Position numbers and translations under genes: made by a program. 64,000 bases of DNA from assembly GCA_030813035.1 (NCBI GenBank), contig JAUSTV010000006.1. One strand, written 5' to 3'. The stretch comes from Bacillus_BA fengqiuensis (GTDB lineage: Bacteria; Bacillota; Bacilli; Bacillales; Bacillaceae_H). The notes beneath the pieces are model-generated. The model was not told where the DNA came from and ran no database searches. It worked only from the letters and a program-made list of their open reading frames with translations. Positions 32,424 through 40,688 of this stretch are shown one piece after another. Position 1 is the first letter of the stretch, and each line of letters begins with the position of its first letter.

Positions 32424-33222
32424 GCGAAAACTCGGTTCGGATGCTTGTTTCGTCTCAGGAGGGACACTGCTGCAAACTCAATGGGAAAAAGGTATTCCGT
32501 GTCCTGAGAACTTCATCAGTTTAGAGCGGATTCAAGAAATGCGGGGAGTCAGCAAAGAGTTTGACGGCAATCGTACAGTCCTTCAGATCGGAGCGCTCAC
32601 GTCTCTGTCTCTTTGTCAGGGCCATCCTTTTATAACAGGGAAGGATTGGGCGCTGCTGGCGGAATCGATCAGGTCAATCGCAGCCCCGGCTGTACGCAAT
32701 AGAGGAACGCTTGGGGGAAATATATCGAGCCGTTACGGGGACAGCATTCCGGCACTGTTGGCGATAGGGGCGGAAGTCATCTCGTTTGACGGGAAAAAAA
32801 GGAGGAGGGAAGAGCTGTGGAAATGGCTCCAACCAAAAGCGGAATCGCCTCTTTTAATCAGCATTTTGCTTCCCGAAGGAAAAAGGGCTGCAAAAACCGT
32901 TAGCTTTTATAAAAAAATCGGTCGTCGGGAAGCTTTTTCTATTTCTCTTGTGGCCGTTTCCGGTTCTTGTACATGGAACGAAAAAGGAGAAGTGGAGGAA
33001 ATCCGGCTGGCGGCGGGAGGCGGGGACAATCCCCCGCAGCGGTTGACAGCCTGTGAGCGGCTATTGGAAGGGACCGTTCCTGACGCAGAGCTTTGGCAAA
33101 AACTTTATTTAGAGATTGCGGAGGAGTTTCAGCCTGTTTCCGATGCGTTCGCTTCAGCCGATTACCGGAAATGGACGGCGGCGAATGTCATGATGTCAGA
33201 GCTTATGAGGTTACAAGGCTAA
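32353..33222 (+). CDS. pucC: Xanthine dehydrogenase FAD-binding subunit
   Basis: This 289-residue FAD subunit (CoxM/XdhB type) passes electrons from the iron-sulfur subunit to the acceptor. FAD-binding motifs are visible: SGGTLLQTQWEKG near residue 33, the second loop RNRGTLGGNISSRYGDSIPALLA near 115, and the C-terminal CO dehydrogenase-flavoprotein domain KIGRREAFSISLVAV. AAGGAGGAGGGG gives a strong ribosome site for ATG 32353. It acts as a complex with PucD and PucE in the cytoplasm. Confidence 0.92.
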   Translation: MITAGELQARVWMPSSVEEAWEAKRKLGSDACFVSGGTLLQTQWEKGIPCPENFISLERIQEMRGVSKEFDGNRTVLQIGALTSLSLCQGHPFITGKDWALLAESIRSIAAPAVRNRGTLGGNISSRYGDSIPALLAIGAEVISFDGKKRRREELWKWLQPKAESPLLISILLPEGKRAAKTVSFYKKIGRREAFSISLVAVSGSCTWNEKGEVEEIRLAAGGGDNPPQRLTACERLLEGTVPDAELWQKLYLEIAEEFQPVSDAFASADYRKWTAANVMMSELMRLQG

Positions 33223-33245
33223 CAGAGAAAAAGGAGGGGGTCCAT

Positions 33246-35504
33246 GTGCGTCTAACAGAAAGAAATAAGCGAAATCGGCCCGATGGTGTAGGGAAGGTGA
33301 CGGGTGAACTGAAATATCTAACAGATTTATCTTTTCCCGGCATGTTATTCGGGAAAATTTTGAGAAGCTCTTACCCGCATGCCAACATTCTTTCCATCTG
33401 TACAGAGCGGGCGAAAAAGCTTCCCGGTGTAAGGGCGGTTGTGACGCATGCGGATGTACCGGGCATGAACCGATTCGGAATCGTCATTCCCGATCAGCCG
33501 GTGCTTTGTGAAGAAAAAGTGCGATATACAGGAGATGCCATTGCAACTGTGGCGGCGGAAACGGAAGAAATAGCAGAACGGGCCTTGAAGCTGATTGAAG
33601 TCGTTTATGATCGGCTTCCTGAGGTGGATAATCCGGAAAAAGCGCTTCTTCCCGATGCACCGCAGCTTCATCCGGGAGGAAATGTATTGCATCGTTCCAG
33701 TTATCAAAAAGGGGATATGGAAGAAGGGTTTAAAAAATGTGCGGTTGTGGTGGAAGAAACGTACGAGCTGCCGCGGCAAATGCATGCTTATATGGAAACG
33801 GAGGGCGGTGTCATTGTTCCGGAAGAAGGCGGCGGTCTTACCATATATGCCGGAACCCAGCACGGCTATAAAGATCGTTTTCAATTGGCGCGGATTTTGG
33901 CGATGCCCGAAGCCGATATCCGTGTGGTATCAAGTCCGATGGGCGGTTCTTTCGGGGGAAAAGATGAGCTGAATATTCAGCCATACGGGGCGTTATTGGC
34001 TCTCGCTACAGGATGTCCGGTCAAAATCCACCATAGCAGGCGGGAATCCGTGAGAGCGGGGCTAAAGCGGCATCCGATGAAAATCAAAATGAAAACAGGC
34101 TCCGATGAACATGGAAATATCCTTGCGCATGAAGTCCATATTGTCGCAGATACGGGTGCTTATGCAACGTTAGGGCCCGCTGTATTGGATTTTGCGGTGG
34201 AGCATGCCGCGGGGCCTTATATCATTCCTCATATAAATGTCCAAGGTGTGTCCGTTTATACGAATAACGGAGTCGCCGGTGAGTTTCGGGGATTTGGAGG
34301 GAATCAAATTACATTTGCGCTTGAAGGGCAAATGGACCGCCTTGCGGAGAAACTTGGAATGAACCCCATTGAATTGAGAAGAAAAAACATCAGAAAGGCG
34401 GATGACCTAGGGCCTTTAGGGCAGCGGATTGCTCCGACGGACGGTGCCGCTCAAGTGTTGGGAGCGATCAGTCGCTCTCCTCTCTTAAAGAGTGCCGCTA
34501 AAGATTTTGGAGAAGACTGGAAGAGGACGGGTACGGGGATTGCCGTCACAATGCACGGAGGGGGCCTTGGATTTGGTCGTTTGGATAGTGCCGGCGGTCG
34601 TCTTTCTTTGAACGGGAATGGAAAAATCGAAGCTGCATTTGGATTTGAAGAATGCGGGCAGGGACTTTTGTCTGTCATCGAACACATCGTGACAGAGGAA
34701 ATTGGATGCTCTTCTGAAGATATCCTAATCGTCATTGGTGACACGGCGTTAGTGCCGCCGTCCGGTTCTTCGACTGCTTCAAGAGGAACGAGCATGGTAT
34801 GGCAGGCGGTCCGGCGAATGAAGGGGTCTTTTCGTCAGCGAATCCTCGAGCATGCCGAACAGCTTACAGGTATACAATCCAGCCAACTCCGCCTTGGAGC
34901 AGGCGGGATTTGGAGTAACAAGGAAGGCGTGGCGAGCCAGCCTTGCCTCACGTATGAACAGCTGGGGAAGGAACACCCGGTTGTAGTGAACACCAATTTT
35001 CATTTTCCGACAACTCCGGATGCCGTCAACGGCGGCCATTTTTTGTATTCGTTCGGCGCTGTGGCTGTCCGTGTGGAAGTAGATGTGTTGACAGGGAAAG
35101 TCAAGGTGGTCGATATGGATCATGCGGTAGCGGCCGGACCTGTCGTCAGTCCCCTGGGCTATCTTGGCCAGATAGAAGGCGGTGGTGTAATGGCGCTTGG
35201 CTATACATTGATGGAAGAAGCCTTAATGAGTGAAAGCAGTTATGTAACCGAAAACTTGGATTCATATCTGATTCCGGGCATTTGCGATGTTCCTTTTAAG
35301 ATGGAGGTCGAAGCGATTGAAACCTTATATGAAGGAGATCCATTTGGGCCGAGAGGAGTAGGAGAAATCGGAACGGTAGCGGTGGCCCCGGCTATTGCGA
35401 AGGCAATCCATGATGCCGCCGGCTGCTGGATTTCCCGCTTGCCTGTGTCAGCTGAAGCGGTTGTAAAGGCTGTAGGGTTAAAGGAGATGAGAACATGGAG
35501 ATGA
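33246..35504 (+). CDS. pucD: Xanthine dehydrogenase molybdenum-binding subunit
   Basis: This catalytic subunit of 752 residues oxidises hypoxanthine and xanthine to urate. Domains are the aldehyde oxidase/xanthine dehydrogenase a/b hammerhead (about 15-125; LTDLSFPGMLFGKILRS, HADVPG) and the molybdopterin-binding domain with GGSFGGKDE, GVAGEFRGFGG and the C-terminal active-site glutamate region GPRGVGEIGTVAVAPAIAKAI. I chose GTG 33246 because AAGGAGGGGG (33230-33239) precedes it; the open frame upstream overlaps pucC and shows no homology. PucE begins 10 bp before its stop. Confidence 0.93.
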   Translation: MRLTERNKRNRPDGVGKVTGELKYLTDLSFPGMLFGKILRSSYPHANILSICTERAKKLPGVRAVVTHADVPGMNRFGIVIPDQPVLCEEKVRYTGDAIATVAAETEEIAERALKLIEVVYDRLPEVDNPEKALLPDAPQLHPGGNVLHRSSYQKGDMEEGFKKCAVVVEETYELPRQMHAYMETEGGVIVPEEGGGLTIYAGTQHGYKDRFQLARILAMPEADIRVVSSPMGGSFGGKDELNIQPYGALLALATGCPVKIHHSRRESVRAGLKRHPMKIKMKTGSDEHGNILAHEVHIVADTGAYATLGPAVLDFAVEHAAGPYIIPHINVQGVSVYTNNGVAGEFRGFGGNQITFALEGQMDRLAEKLGMNPIELRRKNIRKADDLGPLGQRIAPTDGAAQVLGAISRSPLLKSAAKDFGEDWKRTGTGIAVTMHGGGLGFGRLDSAGGRLSLNGNGKIEAAFGFEECGQGLLSVIEHIVTEEIGCSSEDILIVIGDTALVPPSGSSTASRGTSMVWQAVRRMKGSFRQRILEHAEQLTGIQSSQLRLGAGGIWSNKEGVASQPCLTYEQLGKEHPVVVNTNFHFPTTPDAVNGGHFLYSFGAVAVRVEVDVLTGKVKVVDMDHAVAAGPVVSPLGYLGQIEGGGVMALGYTLMEEALMSESSYVTENLDSYLIPGICDVPFKMEVEAIETLYEGDPFGPRGVGEIGTVAVAPAIAKAIHDAAGCWISRLPVSAEAVVKAVGLKEMRTWR

Positions 35505-36019
35505 AAAAAGCTGTGCAGGTGCAAGTTCCCCGGTCTTCGGTAAAGGAAATGCTCATTCATTTACATGTGAATGAGCAGGCTGTACGAGTAAAGGTAAATC
35601 CCGCCGTTCGTCTTGTTGATATTTTACGAGAAAACTTGAATTTAACGGGAACGAAGATTTCCTGCGGGATTGGCCGCTGCGGTGCTTGCTCTGTCCTGAT
35701 GGATGGCAAGCTCGTGAATTCTTGTTTAACGATGGCGTATCAAGCCGATGGAACTTCCATTACAACGATTGAAGGATTAGGAAAAGGAGGTCTTCATCCG
35801 ATCCAGAAGGCTTTTTTGGAAGAAGGGGGCTTCCAGTGCGGTTACTGCACACCGGGCATGATCATAGCAGTGAAGGCACTAATTGATGAAACACCGCACC
35901 CGACAGATGAACAAATCCAGGAGGCGTTGTCAGGAAACCTTTGCCGCTGCACCGGCTATGGAGGAATCATCAGGGCGGTGAAGCAAGTGGTAGATAATAG
36001 GAGAAAATCGATAATATAG
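35495..36019 (+). CDS. pucE: Xanthine dehydrogenase iron-sulfur subunit
   Basis: This 174-residue protein carries two [2Fe-2S] clusters. The plant-ferredoxin-type cluster uses CGIGRCGACSVLMDG...NSC and the alpha-helical cluster uses CGYCTPGM...CRCTGY. It transfers electrons between the molybdenum and FAD subunits. Its N-terminal ~20 residues (MEMKKAVQVQVPRSSVKEML) extend beyond the usual start of this family. It is last in pucABCDE, and double-hairpin module D begins seven bases after the stop. Confidence 0.93.
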   Translation: MEMKKAVQVQVPRSSVKEMLIHLHVNEQAVRVKVNPAVRLVDILRENLNLTGTKISCGIGRCGACSVLMDGKLVNSCLTMAYQADGTSITTIEGLGKGGLHPIQKAFLEEGGFQCGYCTPGMIIAVKALIDETPHPTDEQIQEALSGNLCRCTGYGGIIRAVKQVVDNRRKSII

Positions 36020-36026
36020 AACGAGA

Positions 36027-36132
36027 GGATGACCCAAACGGGCAAAATACAGCCCTTTTGGGTCATCCGCCTGAAAGGCCCCGTCATGCAAAATCCGGTA
36101 AAACCAAAGGATTATGTGACGGGGCCTTTTAG
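36027..36132 (+). repeat. Tandem double-hairpin module D
   Basis: Hairpin 1 is GGATGACCCAAACGGGC (36027-36043) with 36052-36068, a 17-bp stem with one C/T mismatch and an 8-nt loop. Hairpin 2, three bases later, is CTGAAAGGCCCCGTCA (36071-36086) with 36117-36132, enclosing a nested AATCC/GGATT stem. It begins seven bases after the pucE stop and is read on the plus strand, facing module E. Confidence 0.8.
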
Positions 36133-36236
36133 TAAAAATCAGTTTTTGTAATTTATTAGAGGCTATGGGTCAGCTCCTTTTTGTTGAATTATTGTGTACC
36201 AGTAGATGGACTTGTTGAGGAGAGTTTGCTTTATGG

Positions 36237-36338
36237 AAAAGGACCGTTTCGCCTAGTTGGTGTGATTTACCAAATAGGCAAAACGGTCCTTTTTGGGAGA
36301 TGGATTCTAACGAGGAAGACTCCATTGGAATCCATCTC
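36237..36338 (-). repeat. Tandem double-hairpin module E
   Basis: Read on the minus strand, the first hairpin GAGATGGATTC (36338-36328) with 36307-36297 starts at the base after the pucM stop codon. The second hairpin has a 19-bp stem (36275-36293 with 36237-36255, one mismatch) and a nested TTGGT/ACCAA stem. It mirrors modules A-D in layout and stands back to back with module D. Confidence 0.78.
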
Positions 36339-36692
36339 TTAACTGCCGCGGTATATTTGATAGCCCCACGGAGAAATGAGCAAAGGCACGTGGTAGTGGG
36401 AACGGGGATCTGCAATGCCAAAACGGATAGACACTTTGTCTAAAAAAGCCGGTTCAGGCAAGGTCACACTTTTTTCTCGAAAGTAATCACCGATGTTAAA
36501 GAGAAGTTCGTATTCTCCCGTTTTCATCTCATCCGTTGATAGAAGCGGCTCGTTTAATCTGCCGTCGTCATTTGTCATCGCCGTTTTTAAAAGGAATGGT
36601 GTTGAGCCCTCGAATTTTGACAATTGTATGGTGACATTTGCCGCCGGCATACCGTGTGTTAAATCCAGAATATGTGTCGTAAGACCTGTCAT
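36339..36692 (-). CDS. pucM: 5-hydroxyisourate hydrolase (transthyretin-like)
   Basis: This 117-residue enzyme hydrolyses 5-hydroxyisourate, the product of urate oxidation, to OHCU. It starts with LTTHILDLTHGMPAANVTIQL and ends with YHVPLLISPWGYQIYRGS. The terminal YRGS and the His/Arg residues of these ends form the active site in this family. It lies 14 bp after the OHCU decarboxylase gene on the same strand, so the second and third steps of urate breakdown are co-transcribed. The first step, uricase, is not encoded between or beside them. Confidence 0.93.
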   Translation of the reverse strand: MTGLTTHILDLTHGMPAANVTIQLSKFEGSTPFLLKTAMTNDDGRLNEPLLSTDEMKTGEYELLFNIGDYFREKSVTLPEPAFLDKVSIRFGIADPRSHYHVPLLISPWGYQIYRGS

Positions 36693-36706
36693 TTTATCAA
36701 ATCCTT

Positions 36707-37204
36707 TTACTGTTCTATTCGTTCGTTTAAACGAAACAGCGCGATCTTATAAATCTCTGATAGAGCTGTTTCAAATTCAACGGATTGTTCATTATTGACT
36801 CTAAGTTTCATAGCTGAATATAGTTCATCTTTTGTCCGGCCTTTGACGGCCATGATAAAAGGGAAATCAAACTTTCTCATATATTGTTCGTTTAGAATAG
36901 AAAAATTTTCGTATTCTTCGGGTGAAAGCTGATTTAAGCCGACATTTTTTTGTTCCTCCCTGGAAGAGGGGCTGACTTCGAGCCGGGTCCCTAAATTAGG
37001 ATGTAACCGGATCAGTGTTAGTTGATCTTCGAGAGAAGCTTCTTCTACGATTTGTACCATTCGCTCATGGAGGGCCGGCAAAGAAGGGAAAGGACGAAAT
37101 TTCCCTGCTGCCTCTGCCACCCACGGGGAATGTTCAAAAATGCCGCCTAGCAAGCGGGTAAATTCGGAAAGGGACATCTTGTTTAGATCGTTAATGGCGA
37201 CCAT
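36707..37204 (-). CDS. uraD: OHCU decarboxylase, stand-alone form
   Basis: This 165-residue enzyme decarboxylates 2-oxo-4-hydroxy-4-carboxy-5-ureidoimidazoline to S-allantoin. The family core is visible: LGGIFEHSPWVAEAA with the catalytic His, HPNLG and FDFPFIMAVKGRTKDEL, and the helix ELYSAMKLRVNN. In B. subtilis this domain is fused to uricase in PucL. Here the protein ends right after the decarboxylase domain (NERIEQ), with pucM 14 bp further on, so the uricase half is absent. It is co-directional with pucM and follows the permease gene. Confidence 0.92.
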   Translation of the reverse strand: MVAINDLNKMSLSEFTRLLGGIFEHSPWVAEAAGKFRPFPSLPALHERMVQIVEEASLEDQLTLIRLHPNLGTRLEVSPSSREEQKNVGLNQLSPEEYENFSILNEQYMRKFDFPFIMAVKGRTKDELYSAMKLRVNNEQSVEFETALSEIYKIALFRLNERIEQ

Positions 37205-37247
37205 AAGCTAAAAACTCCTTTTTATGCGGGATGTATAGTTGGAATAG

Positions 37248-38567
37248 TCAGACTTTTCCTGCTGTGAGTTCTTCCTGTTGAAGGGACACCTTCGCTTTTT
37301 GAGAAGTGAAGTTAAAGAATAAATTTAATAAAATGGCCGTTAAGCTTCCGATTACAATCCCGTCGCCGGCAATGATTTTCACGGCATCCGGCAGTTGGGC
37401 GGAGAATTCGGGAACAACGGTCGCACCGAGCCCTAATGAAATGGAGCAAGCGATGATCAGCAAGTTATCATTCTGGCGAAAATCAACTTCCGTCAGCATT
37501 TTGATCCCTGATGAAACCACCATTCCAAACATGACTACCATTGCACCCCCTAATACGGGAGTCGGGATGATTGTCGTAAAAGCAGCGATTTTCGGGATGA
37601 GGCCAAGTGCGATCAAAATGCACCCTGCAGCGATGACAACGCTTCTTGTTTTAATTTTTGATAGCTGAACAAGTCCGATGTTTTGCGCGAATGTGCTGTA
37701 AGGGAAAGCGTTGAAAAGACCGCCTAAAATAAAGGCCAATCCTTCTGCGCGGTAGCCGCGTACGAAATCGTCTTCCGTTAGCTCGCGTTCACAAATTTTC
37801 CCTAATGCAAGAAAGGCCCCGGTTGATTCGATGACAATGACGCTTGCGACGATGATCATGGTTAAAATCGGTCCAAGTTCGAATGTTGGAGCACCAAAGT
37901 AAAAGAGGGTCGGCATGTGAAACCAGGAGGCTTCCGTTACGCTGGAAAAATCGACATTTCCCATTGCTGCTGAAACGAGTGTCCCGACGATCATCCCCAA
38001 TAATACGGATAGTGAGCGGATAAAACCGTCAAAAAAGCGATTCACCACTAAAATGAACACTAATACGGCAAAAGCGAGCAGTAAATTTTGCGGATTTCCG
38101 TAGTCAGGGCTTCCTGCTCCTCCGGCCATGTTTTTAATGCCTGCGGGAACTAATGAGATTCCAATGATGGTTACAACAGAACCTGTGACGACAGACGGAA
38201 ATACCTTGATGAGCTTTCCAAAAAAACGAGCGAATAAAAAGATACAAACCCCGGCGGCGATAATGGAACCGTAAATGGCTCCCATACCGTGCTCGGTCCC
38301 GATGCCAATCATGGGGGTAACGGCTACAAAGGATGTTCCCAACACAACGGGCAGACCGATTCCGAAAAATTTATTTTTCCATGCTTGCAGAAGTGTGGCA
38401 ATTCCGCAGGTCAATAAATCGATGGCCACTAAATAAGCGAGCTGCTCGGTGGTAAGATTCAATGCTCTTCCTACGATTAAAGGGACCAAAATGGCTCCCG
38501 CATACATGGCCAGTACATGCTGCAGACCGAGTGAAAACACTTTTCCGGGGTTGCTTTTCTTGTTCAT
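37248..38567 (-). CDS. NCS2 purine permease (PucJ/PucK-type xanthine/urate transporter)
   Basis: This 439-residue membrane protein of the nucleobase:cation symporter-2 family has about 12-14 transmembrane segments. The N-terminus FSLGLQHVLAMYAGAILVPLIVG is characteristic. The NCS2 signature region near TM8-10 (ESTGAFLALGKICERELTEDD...GLFNAFPYSTFAQNIGLVQLSKIKTR) contains the substrate-site Glu and Gln/Asn. Context (pucM and uraD downstream, PucR upstream) favours urate or xanthine. It is divergent in function from PucI (allantoin), which is not in the window. Its upstream region has two direct CATGTTAT repeats 22 bp apart. Confidence 0.92.
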   Translation of the reverse strand: MNKKSNPGKVFSLGLQHVLAMYAGAILVPLIVGRALNLTTEQLAYLVAIDLLTCGIATLLQAWKNKFFGIGLPVVLGTSFVAVTPMIGIGTEHGMGAIYGSIIAAGVCIFLFARFFGKLIKVFPSVVTGSVVTIIGISLVPAGIKNMAGGAGSPDYGNPQNLLLAFAVLVFILVVNRFFDGFIRSLSVLLGMIVGTLVSAAMGNVDFSSVTEASWFHMPTLFYFGAPTFELGPILTMIIVASVIVIESTGAFLALGKICERELTEDDFVRGYRAEGLAFILGGLFNAFPYSTFAQNIGLVQLSKIKTRSVVIAAGCILIALGLIPKIAAFTTIIPTPVLGGAMVVMFGMVVSSGIKMLTEVDFRQNDNLLIIACSISLGLGATVVPEFSAQLPDAVKIIAGDGIVIGSLTAILLNLFFNFTSQKAKVSLQQEELTAGKV

Positions 38568-38597
38568 TCAAATACCCTCCTTTAATAAAAAAACGAA

Positions 38598-38627
38598 CAT
38601 GTTATAATTTATTACATATCATGTTAT
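38598..38627. promoter_or_regulatory. Two CATGTTAT direct repeats upstream of the purine permease gene
   Basis: CATGTTAT occurs at 38598-38605 and 38620-38627, 22 bp apart (two helical turns), 31-60 bp upstream of the permease start. The preceding AAAACGAACAT loosely resembles a PurR half-box. The binding protein is unknown. Confidence 0.35.
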
Positions 38628-38731
38628 GTTTAGGAACATCATACTTTAATTTATGATGATTGTCATTGTATATGTTCACTAAAAGTAAGAAGGAGAGATG
38701 GACATTTTATATAAAGGTAAATAACTAGTCA

Positions 38732-40348
38732 TTATAGATTTAACAACGTTTTAATTCGTAAAGCGAGACGCAATTGGAGAGTTGTATCTGGATCCTTCAG
38801 GCTTCGCCCCAGCAGTTCTTCGCATTTTTCCAGACGATAAATGACAGTGTTGCGATGGACATACAAACGTTTGGCGGTTTCTGATATCTGGCAATGTGTT
38901 TCCAAATAAATGAATAAGGTGTGCAAAAGACTTTGGTCTTCTGTCTGATTGGGTTGTGCGAGATTTTGTAAAATATGAAAATAAAATTCTTTCAGATCTT
39001 CTGCCGGAATGATTCGTAAAAGTTCGGATATGTCCTTCGTTTGAAATAGTTGAATATATTGGGTGCTGCCGGAAAGTTGGCCAGTATGCAGGGCGTCGAT
39101 GGCTTCTTTAAATCCATTCTGTACGTCAAGAAATTGTAAGCTTACATTGCTTACACCAAAAGAAATGGTGCGTCCAAACCGATTGTTGATCTTCGTTTGA
39201 AGAAGATTGAGACAAGGAAGGATCGATGCGCTCATATCTTTTTGAGGCTCTTTGACTTCGGTCAATAAAATACAGTGATCGCCTTTTATGAACAGGTGGG
39301 TCGGAAGGGGAAGCTGGGAGAGCTCTCCTTCTAAGCATTCATAAATGAAGTCTGTTTCCGTTTGGTATTGCGTAAAGCTTAAGGATTTTTCGTGTAAATC
39401 AAGCTTTCCTGCTGTGCAAATGTATTTCTGGTCGTTTCGTAAATGGAACTCTTTTGCGCGGTTGATAATTTCTTCTTGCGATGAAAAGGCGCCCTCTAGA
39501 AAATTATTGAAAAATTCATTGCGCACTCTTTTGGCGTGCTGCTTTAATGCATTTTCCTTCATAAGTTCAAAGGAAATCACATTGGTGGCTTGTTCGATTG
39601 TTAAAATAACGGAGCGATTAGAATGCGGAATGTCTCCTAACACGATAAGGCAGCCCCGTTCTTTTTCGTGTGTATGGACAGGGAAGGCAGAGATGGCACT
39701 TCGTCCGTTTAGGAACGAAAATAAGGAGTGTGCCTGTTTTGACAAGAAGAAACAATGGCCGTTTTTATATAAATTTTCTATATTACATATAAAGTCAGGG
39801 AGTGTGTGTGAAGCGGCAATCGGCTTTGCGTGTTGATCCAATAATAAAACCGGATAGTTAATGATGGAAGATAGGCTTTCCAGTAGTCTTTTAATGCCTT
39901 TGCCGCTAATGATATGATCGGTAAAACGTTGGTGTGCTTCGATGGCAGAGTGTAATTCGGTTGTCCGCATATCGAGAATGCAGCTTAATGTTTGATTGAC
40001 GATTTCGCCGAGCGAAATATCGACAGGAAGCTCGATGATGGGAAATTTTAACTCGTTGGCGAGTGTCAAGGCCTCTGGTGGAACCTCATCTAAAAACCGC
40101 TTTGTTTTAATGCCCAGCGCTGCGCACTGTTGGCTGGCCATCTGGTTGATTAAGCCGGCTAAGGCGCGGGGGGTATCTTTTAAGTGATAAGCGGTTGTCA
40201 CCAGCAATTCGTTCGGTTTTAAAAAGTGGATAATATCCGGGGCATCCATCATGGTCACATGATGAATGTCGCGTTCTACTCCTGATTCACCGGCTAGTAA
40301 TTTTGCATTCTGTAAAATCGGATGTTCTAAAATATCAATTACTCTCAT
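38732..40348 (-). CDS. pucR: PucR-family purine catabolism regulator
   Basis: This encodes 538 residues. The N-terminal PucR domain (about 1-125) starts MRVIDILEHPILQNAKLLAGESG. A GGDEF-like central region follows, then a C-terminal PucR helix-turn-helix (about 475-535) with CQISETAKRLYVHRNTVIYRLEKCEELLGR. B. subtilis PucR activates the puc operons in the presence of allantoin-type effectors under nitrogen limitation. A PucR-box-like site (40431-40443) lies between this gene and the divergent pucF. Its position amid the catabolic genes fits control of the island. Confidence 0.92.
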   Translation of the reverse strand: MRVIDILEHPILQNAKLLAGESGVERDIHHVTMMDAPDIIHFLKPNELLVTTAYHLKDTPRALAGLINQMASQQCAALGIKTKRFLDEVPPEALTLANELKFPIIELPVDISLGEIVNQTLSCILDMRTTELHSAIEAHQRFTDHIISGKGIKRLLESLSSIINYPVLLLDQHAKPIAASHTLPDFICNIENLYKNGHCFFLSKQAHSLFSFLNGRSAISAFPVHTHEKERGCLIVLGDIPHSNRSVILTIEQATNVISFELMKENALKQHAKRVRNEFFNNFLEGAFSSQEEIINRAKEFHLRNDQKYICTAGKLDLHEKSLSFTQYQTETDFIYECLEGELSQLPLPTHLFIKGDHCILLTEVKEPQKDMSASILPCLNLLQTKINNRFGRTISFGVSNVSLQFLDVQNGFKEAIDALHTGQLSGSTQYIQLFQTKDISELLRIIPAEDLKEFYFHILQNLAQPNQTEDQSLLHTLFIYLETHCQISETAKRLYVHRNTVIYRLEKCEELLGRSLKDPDTTLQLRLALRIKTLLNL

Positions 40349-40430
40349 ATTTCCGCTCCTTTAGAAAGAGATGTTATAAAACGTGACATAAATTAAAGGA
40401 TGTCTGTTATAAGATAACTACATTATAAGG

Positions 40431-40443
40431 ATAATTTGGTTAA
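40431..40443 (+). promoter_or_regulatory. Candidate PucR box
   Basis: ATAATTTGGTTAA matches the B. subtilis PucR box WWWCNTTGGTTAA at 12 of 13 positions. It lies in the divergent region of pucR and the pucF operon, where activation of pucFGH would need it. Confidence 0.55.
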
Positions 40444-40688
40444 AGTACACAATTTTTTGGAGAAAATATCACATTTTTGCTGATGAAAGTTTTTAGTTTT
40501 ATAAGTAAAATGAGTTTAATAAGATTTGTTTGTTATGAAATATTACATAAGTCGGTTCTATCGTTTTGTGAGATATCGTTTCATTTTAATCATTGCTGTC
40601 AAAGAGATTGACAGATGCGTGGATAGAAACGGAAGTCATTTCGTGCATGAGGTTAGGGGACGAAAAAAGGAAGGAGGGAATCGATCAG

